From Diphasiastrum complanatum (taxonomy: Eukaryota > Streptophyta > Lycopodiopsida > Lycopodiales > Lycopodiaceae), in contig CM055095.1 of assembly GCA_029204225.1 (NCBI GenBank), positions 48,437,364 through 48,501,363 on the forward strand: a stretch of DNA of 64,000 bases, given 5' to 3'. Made by a program: the position numbers and the translations under genes. The notes beneath the pieces are model-generated. The model made no database searches, was not told the DNA's origin, and worked only from the letters and a program-made list of their open reading frames with translations. Shown piece by piece: positions 21,026 through 32,900 of the stretch. How positions within the stretch are numbered: position 1 is the stretch's first letter; the number at the start of each line of letters is the position of its first letter.

Positions 21026-23224
21026 AGGAGACTATGAGTTTGAAAATTTTAAAGGAATTTTATAGAAAAATTGATAAGTTTAATTTTGCAAAGAAATAAG
21101 CTCTTGACAGTTTCTCCACCCACTTAAAACTCAGAGTTCTACGATGAGTGAAACTGAGAATGGCAAAAATTTGTAGTTCATATGAAATTGAGCACTTTTG
21201 CTTTTTACAGCATCGAATTCGGAACTAAAACGGAAAAGATATGAGGATTCGAAAAACTAACGAGAACACGTAAAGACGGACTCAAGAAAAGGGTCTTAGA
21301 AAAAAAATCTAAATGAAAAGTAATAATTACATAGTTTTGATAACTTATCAGTGTCCAGCTTGTCGTTCTGATCACTTTTCGTTTTAACTGCATTGGAATC
21401 CGAGCTCAAACAAGAAAGTTATGTAGAGTCAAAGAAAAACGAGTAGATTGTGTTATATACAACTTAGAGAGGGGGGTATTTAAAAATTTACAGATTGAAA
21501 TGCATAAACCTTTGAATTCCATGAAACATTTTTGGGCTCGTAAAAGAATGTAAAAACCATGAAAAATTATGAAGACTTACGGCAAATAAAAAATTTGGGC
21601 ACGGAGGAAATGAGGAAGGAATATTTTGAGGAATATTCTCAGAGAATATTCGTGGATAATATTCCTAGAAAAGGAGTTGCAGAGAGAGTGAGAGAGGGGG
21701 GGGTGTGGCGCCTGGCTGACGTCACTTCTTTTTTCATTTTTTTTGCATCTCTTACCCAAATGGCTTGAAAATTGGTGCAAATGAAAGCTAAAACAAAGCT
21801 CTACAAACCTATGAAATCAAATTACAAATGAAAAACGAAATTGAATGTCGAAAATTGATCTGTACAGATCTGAATATTTGAAAATTAAAAATTAGCAAAA
21901 AGAAAGCTACAAAAAACAATAAACTCATCAAATCTAATAAAATTCACATAGAATCATCATGAAAAGCAAGAAGAGTACAAGACAGTCAAGATAGCATGTC
22001 CAAAGAAACCTGGAAACATGTAGATCACCATAGAATCACATTAGGAATGGAAAGAAGAGTACAAGCTATGAACATGAGCATTGATTCATGTGGATAGGAC
22101 ATGTGAGACCTAGCAAAGGAGATCCCCGTAGCTCCATTCACAAGGAGGAAGCAAGAAGCTCTCACTTGCAAATGAGCCAAAAGATTCACAAATTGATGTC
22201 TCTTGCCTAGTTATAGACAATGCTCCTACTTAACTAAACATAACTATCTTGAGGGATATTTAGCCCTTGTTAAGTATTATTTAAACTACATTGGGCCCTT
22301 ATTGGCCTATTATCCTTATTAATTACTTTGGAGGGCCTAAAGAGAGAACCGCCTTGTTCTTAAGGCTAATAGCTCCTTTTGGGCCTACAAAGCTTACATT
22401 GGATATTATCTTGCATGTATAACCATGGATGTACTAAAAGTACATGATAGAAGAGTTCGCTGGTGATGCATATTTAGGCAGCATGTCTATTGATATAGAA
22501 GCTTTGCAAGATTTACATATTTTATGTACATGAATGTTGGTTATTTGCTTTTTGTCAAACAATTTTATTTTTCCTAAGTAAATGACGAGGTTCTCTGTGA
22601 GAGTACAGACTTGGAAATTGAAAAATAATCTATCACAACAAACACATCTTGTTTTAGGAGAATCGTTGATTCTTTCTTTGTACTTTGCAATTTTTTTTGA
22701 ATTTCCTCCATTTTTTTATATGTAATCTTCAAGAGAGATTTCTTGCTCATTGAAATTGCTCAGTGGATGCATTATTGTGTTTTTTGCTTGGTTTGATATT
22801 TGATGATATTCGTTTGTTCTTATGCATTTTCTCAAGTAATAAACTATGCCATTTTTTGATACGTATGACTCTTGATGGAGCTGCTTAACAATCGACCTTT
22901 GTGGCAAGTAGTGAAATTAATTAATTAGAGAATGTAGATTTTGTTTCATCATTTTCGTCCATAAATCTCACTTTCATTTTTTGTTGTTTGATGAAATATG
23001 TGGTTCTATAGTGATTGTTGGCTCTTTCCAAAGATATACTTCAACTTTGTTGACAATATTTTGTTTGTATAATGATGTCATTGTTCCAATTGGATTGACA
23101 CATGTCACAATTTCTCAAATTCTTGTTGTTGAATTAGTGTCACAATGATATACTACTAACTTGTCATTCAAGCATTTTGAAAACCAAAACAAGCATGACT
23201 ATTACATTGTATTGGGAGTTGATT
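21026..23224. other. AT-rich sequence, probably retroelement leader or LTR debris
   Basis: No gene is recognised. Two diverged copies of a roughly 60-bp word occur near 21211 and 21388 (GCATCGAATTCGGAACTAAA against GCATTGGAATCCGAGCTCAA). Near 21615-21670 the word GAATATTC and variants recur four times in 55 bp. GAGAGAGGGGGGG occurs near 21685. Confidence 0.35.
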
Positions 23225-23930
23225 GTCGTTGTTGGTAAGAACTTTTATCATGTATCAAATGATGTGATTTGCTTGTAGATGATTTTAAAAATTGGATCGT
23301 TTTTGTAGTGCTCTATCGAAATCATAGCATCATGATCATTTTCTGTTAAACTGTGACCAAAAAACATTGTGTGACATTTGATCGAAGCTTGTTCAGTGTA
23401 ATGTGATGATTCAATAGAAATGAAAAGACACGCAAAATGTCATGGCAGATTTGATAAATAAAATAAAATTCTGGATCTATATAGTCTCTTGGTCCGTAGC
23501 CTTCTATGCTAATATTGTTGGTCATTGTACTTGTAAAAGATAAAATACTATATTTCTCAAGCTAGGAAGAAGTAACAAAATCCTAAAAATTGAATCAACT
23601 ATTATGATAACCTTGTCTAATTTGGTATTTGCTTGCATCTACTAGAACTAATTGATATCGTCTCTTCTATTTTGGTATTAACTTCAATCTATTAAAACCA
23701 ATGATTATACTGCTAGCATTTGTGCAAAATTTTCCTTTCACGTTCACCTGCATAAGTTTTGAACGTAATTCTCTTCTATCTCCTTCTAAGTATTGTATAA
23801 ATGTTGTTCCTAGTTCTAAAATTAAATCAATCCATGTATCATTTAGAATGACGTCAATTGAAGACCCGTCCAATTTGACAACCTTTGCTCTTAAATTTCC
23901 AAATTTTGTAGCAGTTGTTTCTTTCTGATA
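23225..23930. repeat. Dispersed direct repeat, copy 2, with minus-strand coding potential
   Basis: Partner of 16735-17350. The minus strand has an open run that includes TATKFGNLRAKVVKLDGSSI and VILNDTWIDLI, followed by LMQVNVKGKFCTNAS. Conservation of a frame between two copies suggests a lost protein-coding TE domain. The pattern is faintly like a nucleic-acid-binding OB fold, but I would not name it. Confidence 0.6.
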
Positions 23931-24654
23931 GAGGCCACAATATGTCGAGCTTTTTTTTGTTTATGAAGTTTGAAATTTTACATATTGAGTAGACAATCTC
24001 GTATAAACCTTAATTGATTCTAGTCACCACCAATGTTACTTCAACCTAAAAGTTCAATCCGTAATCCAATTGTGAGTTTGTTTGTTCTTTGTGTCATAGA
24101 CAACGATATTAACTATGAAAGAAAGAAGAATCTTAAAAGTACCTCATTGCCGATTGTCTTTGTCCTAGCATGTGTTTCGTAGACTTTTTGCAATTTTTCA
24201 TGATCGGTCCTTTTGGAACTTCACACAAATCTCATACTTCGCCCAAATTTGACCCACGAATAAACCACCTCTAGTATTGGGATGCACGTCATATACTTGA
24301 ATTGCTTGATCTCGAAATAGATGCGTTGGACTAGTTGATTTTCTAATTTCTTGACTATTATCGATCGTTTGGTGGGAGGCTTTAGATTGTAGCAAACTCA
24401 ATTTGTTATTTTCATTGCACCTTTTGGGAAACTTATTCTTTGGTTTTGAAGTTGTCGAAAAAGAAGTCTTTTTTAAGCTTTACTGATTATGGTATTCAAA
24501 ATTTTCTTGTTGTCACTAGCCAAATCACTGTCTTCAATCCAATCTACAAAACAAGTTTATTAGCACAAGTAATCAAAATTAACAAGCGCAATCTTTATAT
24601 CCAATAATCACATTTTAGCTTTCATAACCTGGATTTAGAAGTGCCCACAATAAA
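23931..24654. other. Unassigned sequence with a short minus-strand open frame
   Basis: A 67-codon minus-strand frame (24198-24401) contains IQVYDVHPNTRGGLFVG but no recognisable domain. It may continue the element whose fragment lies at 23225-23930. Confidence 0.3.
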
Positions 24655-24850
24655 TCACTGTTCATGATTGATATTCACAATATTCATGATCGGTATTCGC
24701 AATATTCATGATCAGTATCTTATAGTATCCGTTCTCAATATTCGCAATTTCACATGAGTATTCACGATCAATATTTAAAATGTTCATAATCAGTATTCAC
24801 GATCACTATTCACAAAATGTCCGCTTCTTAGTATTCGCAAATTTAGTTCT
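24655..24850. repeat. Diverged minisatellite of ATTCATGATC-type words
   Basis: About ten imperfect units of roughly 18-24 bp, built from TTCAYGATCRGTATTCRCAATA, run from the first ATTGATATTCAC to the last TTAGTATTCGCAA. The unit combines TTCACGATC and GTATTCRC and shows no coding potential. Confidence 0.65.
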
Positions 24851-25565
24851 CATAGTCTTTAGGACGCATATATGAAAATTTGACCATTTATTCATCTAAT
24901 ATGGAAGACATTTTCTCTTTGTCCTGCAAAAGAAAACACAATCACAAAATTATAATTGGATAAAGATCAATTGTTATCAGTAAAAACTTATCTTTCACAA
25001 AAAACGTAATAACTACAATTGTCTAGCTCAAGGAAAAACAAAACAAAACAAAACAAAACACAATATATGTATGAGCTTTAAACATATTTGATACTATCTG
25101 CTAATGAGACAATGAAGCTATTGGGAGATGGATGAAAATAATAAAAGGTGAAACTTTTTCAATGTAAATTTTGAATCTCAAAGTAGGCCTTTATGTTATT
25201 CAATCGTTTTGACTTTCTCGAATGTTAAAAATGATTTTACTGGATGCATGCTTGTCACAATGCGCTAAAACTTATTGTTAGTGCTGACAACACTGTATAA
25301 ACCTTCCCAATAGCGCAACCTCCTCAGTTCATGTAGCTTAATAGTTAAAACTCTACACAAAAAGTATGGCAACGAGAAGTATATGGCCCAAATGTGAATA
25401 TTGAGAAAAGCAATTAATAATGACGAATCATTTAAAGAAAAACGATATAATCGTATTGCAAGCTCACTAAGAGACACGATTTCAAAGAAAGAAACGATTC
25501 AACCTGCTTTGAATTAGCGATCCCACCATAGTTCTTGTGTTTAAAGGGTCCGAATTGAACTAAGT

Positions 25566-25680
25566 AGCGGGCGTGAGCAGGCCCGCGGTAGCGTAGCAGG
25601 CAGCCTTGATGCACAGAGCCGCCCTGCGGCGAGGTGCATTGCAGGCTGCCTGCCTGCTAGCAGTCCTGCTCACGCCCGCT
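25566..25680. repeat. GC-rich foldback
   Basis: Left arm 25566-25605 starts AGCGGGCGTGAGCAGG and ends GCAGGCAGCC. The right arm 25644-25680 is its near inverse, ending CCTGCTCACGCCCGCT. The arms are about 37-40 bp with a 38-bp GC-rich loop. It stands out against AT-rich surroundings and lies about 150 bp upstream of the SPIRRIG-like fragment, in the position of a promoter or 5' UTR. It could be a small foldback transposon. Confidence 0.75.
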
Positions 25681-25828
25681 AAGGTGAACTCAGAATTTCC
25701 AGATGAGTAGTTGGTCGATCAATTATCAAGAAAGGTGGGCAGTAGATTGAGAGTGAAAGATTTTGAGAGAAGAAGAGAATGGTGTATCCACAACACAGAT
25801 TGAAAAGTAATCAGAAAGAACAACAACA

Positions 25829-26225
25829 ATGAAATGGGTATCGATATTTAAAGAGAAGGTTGGTTTGACATATTCCCCTGTCTCATCCCCTTTGGCGCCT
25901 GGTCACTCTCCTCCCATTGAAGCTGGTTTTGCAAGGGACAGGAGCAAATATGAATCTGAACAAGATTTCAAAACATTTAGGGAGGAATTTCGATCAGCAG
26001 ATACTAAGAATCAGAACAAGAAAAAGGCGTTGGAAATGGCGCTAGAAATTTTCTAGAGGCTGTCACAGCATCATGTAAATCCTGCTCAAATTGTTAGTTG
26101 ACTTCCTACTGCATGAATCTACTTTGGCTTCTTGATGCATGACTCTTTTCCTTTGTGGTGGCAAGAACTTTGGTGATTGATATTGACAGACTGAGAAAGT
26201 CTACCACAAAGAAATCAGTGGCTAT
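25829..26225 (+). pseudogene. N-terminal fragment of a SPIRRIG-like BEACH-domain gene
   Basis: An ATG at 25829 opens MKWVSIFKEKVGLTYSP, then a Ser/Pro stretch, then ESEQDFKTFREEFRSA and KKALEMALEIF. This is the order of the N-terminus of plant SPIRRIG/BEACH-WD40 proteins (MKW..., KEKVGL, then E-L-DFKxFWEEFRSS, then ALNxxxxIFCRL). The frame has a TAG exactly where the family has the Cys of FCRL. Similarity continues past it (RLSQHHVNPAQI, then after a gap SFVVARTLVIDIDRLRKST). The family proteins are about 3,500 residues and only about 120 are seen here, so this is a dead copy or captured gene fragment. I recognised no downstream exon before 29384. Confidence 0.6.
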
Positions 26226-29200
26226 GGCAAGCTGATTCTTGACAAGTGAAAAACACAAAAATTAACATGAGTGATAAACTTTCAACAACTAACCTATTTG
26301 TATTTGTAGGGGCTTTAGGGGCACTCGAGCTGTCAATCCTTGTTGCTTCATCTCCGTTGCTGTTGTTGTGGCCTTGAACGTGATTGTTCGATAGTAGTGG
26401 CAACTATGGCAGTTTGGAATATTGGGTGCAAGAGCTGTGTGCGTCTATCTTTGAGGTCTAAATGGGGCTCCTCACACTTATGCCTCAAATGGAAGCAAGC
26501 ATCCAATAGCAACTCAATAGCCACTCTTGGCACTCATGCCAAGCATGCAACATTGGCTCCTCACCCTTCTTTTATAATAAAAGAACGTACTTTTTGTTTG
26601 ATTTTGCTTTTTATGCATCCTTAAAACACCCTTCATGCATTTTTGTTTGCTTTTGCTTGTCATGCATACTAAAACACCATTCATGCATGGTAAAGCACCA
26701 CATTAGCATGTCTCCCTTAAGATTCGTTTCAATGGGATGCATGTTACTTTAGCCCTCAACCAAGGTCCAAGCCTTAAAGTTTAGGTCATCACCACGGATT
26801 GACCTTTAATATTGACTTTTTTTACCAAACTTCATTGACCTACCTCAACACATTGTATATTACCTTTGCAAGGCACGACCAAAAATATTTTGTTAGATAT
26901 ATACATAAAGCCCACTAGTACCCAATCTAACAGGTATTTAGAAATTTCCCAACCAAGAACCTTGCATGGAATTTTGGGATGGCCAAATATGTATTCGACA
27001 TTTGTCAGAACATAAACAAAATGTTAATGGTTTGAAAAGACAAAAACCTCCACTTATGTCTTTCAAGTCAACCAAAAACTATTATGTGCATTTTTTTAGG
27101 TGATCTAAGAAACAAATCCCAAACAAACTATTATGCATTTTTGTAGGTGATATGAGAACCAATATAAAGAAGGCACTTGCTAATTCACACCTTATACTTT
27201 TATGCTTCAGTTCATGCATTCTTGAACATCATAGCATGCTAGAGATGTTGGCTTTCTAGAGATCTCATTGTCCATTATTTGCTATCTTCTTCTGCCCCTC
27301 ATTGATGCAAGGCCATTTTCTAGCCTATGTGTAGGCATTTTTTTGACCATTTTTTTACTTTGCTAAATGATGAATGAATGCATAGATATTTCAATGGTTA
27401 TGTAGATGTCTGAGCAACTTTGGATTGTCTTGAATCAAATCGTATATTTACTATCCTATCAACAACTTACTCTTGTAGGACGTGTGTTGGTTCCCAGCCA
27501 TATACAACATAAGTTTGGTGCTTGTTTTTCAACATATTTGAGTCACAATTGATGTCGTCCAAACAAAGATTGTTTGCCTATTGTTCAAACATTTTCTATC
27601 TCCATTTTCCAGCGAGCTAAACCAAAATTAAGTGTCAGCTCTTTACGACTTTCTATCATGTGGCATCCATGCTAATCGATGGGTATATCAAAAATGTTTT
27701 ACTTTAGTCACATTCGACACTGTGAATTGCTCTTTTTGGCATTGATATACTACTAAGAATTAAGTTAGCTTAGTCCTGGCTCAAGACTTACATTTAGAGC
27801 ATGTATGATATTTTATCCTAATTTATGGCAAGTAAGAACCATGTGTATCCATTGTAATAACATGGATTCTTCACTATAGAAAGAAAGTTTAACATTCATT
27901 TTAAATATGGAGACAAAATACGTTTAAAGCTTTTTTACAAGGATTAAGGCTCATCATTTAGTTTCAAAGTTACGGTTTGAGGTATGCTCACTACATAAAA
28001 GCCCCATTTTGAAGTTCAGACTTATGCATTGTTGGCTAGTAAAGAGTACAAACTATTTGGAAGGTTCATGATATCATCATAGGGAGACTACAATGCATAC
28101 ACAGATGAACAAATTAGCTAAAACTAGAATGACAACAGACCATTGTGAACCTACAACACAAGCTTAACTTGTTAAACCTTTTTCAAAGCAATAGCTTTGT
28201 TTAGTATTACACATCGGGTAGAACCTATTGGCCAAAACATAATATAAGTTAGGTCTTCTATTTTCAAACACCGATCTTAAGCCAAAAGATAATGTAGTGT
28301 AACATATGCCACTAGATTTTTTTTTCCCCTCAAAATTAGGGTTTTTGCTTGTAAACCCTTTAAATTGCATAGATTTGCATGTGGATCTTGATGTTATTCA
28401 CAACAGATTAGCAATGGCATAAATTCACCCTAATGTGAAAATTTGGTAAAAGTTATGTATGTTGAGTAGAAGCACGACAACATCCCCTCCTTGATTAATG
28501 GAGAGTAATTTTTTGAATTTGTGCTATTTGATATTCATAACTCACACATGCATTTGTGATTTTGAAACTTCTTGCATGTTTATACCATGTAATATTGGAT
28601 TTGTAAGTAACCAAAAATGATGACGTTAAAATATTGGCACCTACTATGAGTCACTACATCATCAATATTATGTACTCACTCTCCTTAGTTTTTCGACCGA
28701 GGTTTGCAACACAAAAGCTCAATTGTATATTGATATATTCCAAAATTAAACTTATCTATACTAGGAACTTTTTGCATCTTGGTACTACATCTATATTTAT
28801 CTGATACTATGTAGCTTGAATCAAGTAACCTGTACAGTCAACAGTTTCTTAAACTTTCTTTTATCAAGGTGTAGATTTTAGCTCGTTTTGGTAATACCTT
28901 GGGCACCACAACAACAATGATGTCATAAGGATCCTCCTTGGGGAATGATAAAACATGATTTCTACAGTTTTATACATACCTGGCATGCTTTGCAGAAACA
29001 AAAATATAACCAAAAGTAATGCATAAGACCATAGTACCATATGTACTTTTAACGAACCATATGTTTGGAGAAATATGGAAATGGCAACTTTGGCATACTT
29101 CAATCCTCGTACAGACTATGGCCATATGGCGAATACGGAACTAGAGTGGCAACATCAGTCGACCTTGCGTATTCCTCAATATGACACCTTGGGAAAACTT

Positions 29201-29383
29201 CTGGAAAAAAGATCATTACTCAGTTTTTGCAAATTTGAATCCAAGCATAGTTGAAATACTCTATTCAAAAAGGATACCCATCAAATATTTTTTGGGTTGT
29301 CTATAGAGCTATGACTGTTAAGACTAGCATTTCATATGTTACCTATTAACAACGTAATTAGAATGCTTTGGGAAAAATGGTCA
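26226..29383. other. Intergenic sequence upstream of the E1 gene 3' end
   Basis: No gene is recognised. Near 26590-26690 there is a tandem duplication of about 50 bp (TTTTTGTTTG...TTCATGCAT twice). The segment 26340-26620 is open on both strands but resembles nothing I know. The right end is the 3' flank of the minus-strand E1 gene and should contain its polyadenylation region. Confidence 0.35.
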
Positions 29384-29977
29384 CTATCGGAAGCAAATTG
29401 ACACCAGTGGAACATCAAGGTCATTGCCATCAGCATCTTCACAAGCAACAACGACATCGAAATGGCGACGAGAAGGTGAAATCTCAAGCTTTGCAACCTC
29501 CTTGGCCAAATCTACAACCTTTTTATTCATCCTTTCCTTATGTTTTGGAAACATACTGTTGAAAAGGAGACTTTGACCGCACGATATGCTATATGCAGTC
29601 AAGTCCTTGGTTTCAAACCAATCTAAAAGTTCTCTCAATGTTAAATCACCTGGAATGACCCACCGGTCCCAGATGGACCACTTTAGATCGCCATGTGTGA
29701 AGGTCTTTGGTGGTACCGGCTCGGCCATAGAGAAAAGGGGCAGCGCCAGGTTTGCAAAAGTGTTACGACACTTTTCAACTTTGTGACCAAGGAGGACTTT
29801 GTAGAGCTCTAAACAAACCAAGCCTGTTGCCATTGCAGTGGTAGTTGCAATGGCAGGAATAATTCTTCCAGCTATAAACTTAGCCTTCAGCTTGTCTACT
29901 TCTGGAATGCTATAATTTCTTGCACGCATATTAGCCAGCCCAGCAATAAAGTCCATGTGATAATTTGTGTCATCATC
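29384..29977 (-). CDS. UBA1: E1 exon 6
   Basis: Acceptor ATTATGCAG|GATGATG, stop TAG at 29384-29386. Encodes [40 protein letters not shown] and the C-terminal ubiquitin-fold domain that recruits E2 ([14 protein letters not shown] to VPLVSICFR). Confidence 0.93.
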   Translation of the reverse strand, partial: DDDTNYHMDFIAGLANMRARNYSIPEVDKLKAKFIAGRIIPAIATTTAMATGLVCLELYKVLLGHKVEKCRNTFANLALPLFSMAEPVPPKTFTHGDLKWSIWDRWVIPGDLTLRELLDWFETKDLTAYSISCGQSLLFNSMFPKHKERMNKKVVDLAKEVAKLEISPSRRHFDVVVACEDADGNDLDVPLVSICFR

Positions 29978-32900
29978 CTGCATAATTGAACACACTGTTA
30001 TCAATCTTACATGTCTGGCAAAGTAAAGGGATGCATAAATTAGACAAAATATTAAAGTAGCCCATGTATTCTCTTATTTAGCAGGCAAGTTGATAAACCA
30101 TACATTGCGTTGGTGTACCTTTTCAAACTGTATAGGGCTTAAGCGAAAAGTAGAATCTAAGCTCTTGACTCCTTCGTTAAGTCTAGTGATCAATTGGTCA
30201 ATAACAACAGAATCATCCAAAGATGACATAGTTAGGTTTGTCGCCTTCTCATCAGTAACAAATTTCACCCCTTGCTTTGGTTGGAATTCTGGAAGCTTCA
30301 TCTGATCCACAACTTCTGCTAACTTTCTTGGATTTGAAGCCCAGTCTGGGATAGGTATATTGTAAGTCTGAGCTCGCAGTATAGAAGCAGCAGTCAGCAA
30401 GGACATGTGAGAAGGATCTGATGTTTGGAATTCCAAAGGCTTGGGAAAGCGCTTGGGGGCTGACCAAAATGGCACTCCAGTGCTTGTAACAGCCTCTTCG
30501 GGAAAATTGAAAGTCAGCTGCTTGACACGATTTGCAAAGTAATCTTCAAACCTGCAAAACGCGTAGGGTACAATTAGCACAAATAAGCAAGAAGAGAGAA
30601 ATATCTGCAAGGGTGAGGTTGAAATTAGAAAAGAGCACACCTCTTTCTAGCCCAATAGATGCAATCTTCAAAAGTGGCACATCTCTCTGTGACTAAACAC
30701 TCAACAATACGTTCCAGCGTATCACGAGCCTGTGCATCACCTGCGCTCTTCATCGACGACTTGTACTGCTCAGGCTTTGAAAGAAAAGCATCGGCTTCTG
30801 CAGGATTCTTCTCCAACAAACCCTCAAATTCTGACCTCGCCCATGTAAGGCAATGGTCAATGTTGTGTGGGAATGAATGAACAGTGCACATTGGAGCCTG
30901 CTTTTCTGGAGGATCTCTGGAGGCTCCATAATTCTCTGTAAGGTTAGGTATTACCATTTGGGTATTGCACTTAGTTCCAAGGGTGCCAGACTCCAGTAGA
31001 GGTTTTTGAAAGTACACACATCTCGAATCCACATACAGCCGAGCATTGACATTGTCCAGTGCATTTATAACAAGATCCAGATTTTCCCAGAATGCATCAT
31101 CAAACAGATTTTCTGTTTCAGGACTCACGCGATTTTGTAACGCCTCCACCCTAAAGTTTTCGTTTATGGCTATCGCAGCTGCTGAGGCAACAGTTGATTT
31201 GGCCTGACCTATGTTCCAATCACGGAACAGAAATTGTCGGCTCAGATTGCTCTTTTCTATAACATCATCATCAGTAACTGTTAACTTCCCTTGTCTTGCA
31301 CATGCAACTCCCATGAGAGCAAGATTTTTTAAGAACTCGCATCCTAGAGCTCCAGCACCAACAACAAACACTTTTGCTGACTCTAACTTGTTCTGCAATT
31401 GCCTTCCAAAAACGGCAACTTGAGCATCATACCGCAATCCAGATGACTTGACATCCTCTTCTGAAAGTGTTTCAGATGGAAGTGATTCCAGAGAATCAAA
31501 ATAGAAGAACTGCATGCACAAAAGGGTTAGTTTAAGTTCAAAGATTGGTTTAGGCCAGAACAATGAAAGGTACTCGATAGTGTTAGAAAGGTAGCAAATC
31601 AACCACATTACCATCCCACAATAAAGAGAACAGAAAAAACATACCTGAAATATAGGATGAAATTTTCCAGAGCAAGCTTTTACAACTTCCTGGCCTACAA
31701 TTCCACCAAACATTGCAGCCATGGGATTTAAAACTGCAGATGAACCACTTGCAAACTGCTTCAGTATAGAATCATCTATAATATCAAGTTTACCACCTCC
31801 AGCATTCTCGTTTATATGCCTTGCAATGTTAACAAGCTTTTCTGCATCAGCATCACATGCAGGAACGGGAAAATGGTTCATTTCTACTAGAAATTCATCC
31901 AAGGCCCGGAAAGCTAGATGTAGCAAAGGTGGCCGATCAAATTTTGCAAAGTCACTAAGAAGGAACTCTCCTGGACTGCCAAGGGCCTCCTTTAAAGGCT
32001 TAAAATTGAGAACCTTAGCTTGCTTCACTTGTGTGACAATCCCACCCCTTTCATATGGTGAAAACGCTGTGGTATCTTCCTCTAGAAGAAATGAATAAGG
32101 CCTGGTACATTTTACTTTCCTCGGCTTTCCATCGTTTAATTCTTCCATGCCGTGAATTTCAGTGAACACCACCATGTCCCCATCTTCAAACCCTAACCTC
32201 TCATCATCAACACAAGAAACAACTGCTGGATTATCATTGCTAATGGAAGCAATGATTCCTGTGTGTGGCTCCTCACCATCTGCGTCGAGAACCGTAAAAG
32301 CAGGACCAAAATCACAAAAGACACTGCCAAATACTCCTCGAATGTCTGCTCTTATGAAAGCAATCGGAGGCTTATGAGTATGACAGTAGTCATTGAACCT
32401 TATTGCAGTCTCCAAGCTCGTATTAGTGAACACAACTGCCTGCAGCAAAATAAATATTAGCGGGACAAGCACCCTGGAAAAACTAGAAAATTATAGATTT
32501 CATCCATTTTCAGTATATCGCTTTTAAGGACTATGAATTTTACTCCTATATTCGTCTTTAACAGAATTTTGACTTGTTCAAGCATTTGAAGCAATGATTT
32601 ATCACACTTTGTAAGGACTGTATATTGCATAAAGTACAAAGAGCTTGTTTGTCAAAACTCAAATACTCATAAATTATGCAAGTCATGAGAGTATGGAATG
32701 TACATTAAAAGAAGTGTCTTTAACTTTATCAAGTCCATCTTCAAAGCACTTGGCAGGGTCCACTGCGGACCAAGAGCGACTTCTATTGCACACATTTTCT
32801 AGCTCGAGATCCAATTGGATGCCTCATAGTGCCTGGATACCTGTTGGAGAGTATTTCACATAGATTGCGAATAGTGATGGGTTAGTTTTAGGTTTCTTCA

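Noticed and set aside
25829-29000. A functional SPIRRIG gene continuing to the right
   Set aside because: In-frame stop at a conserved codon and no later exon recognised.
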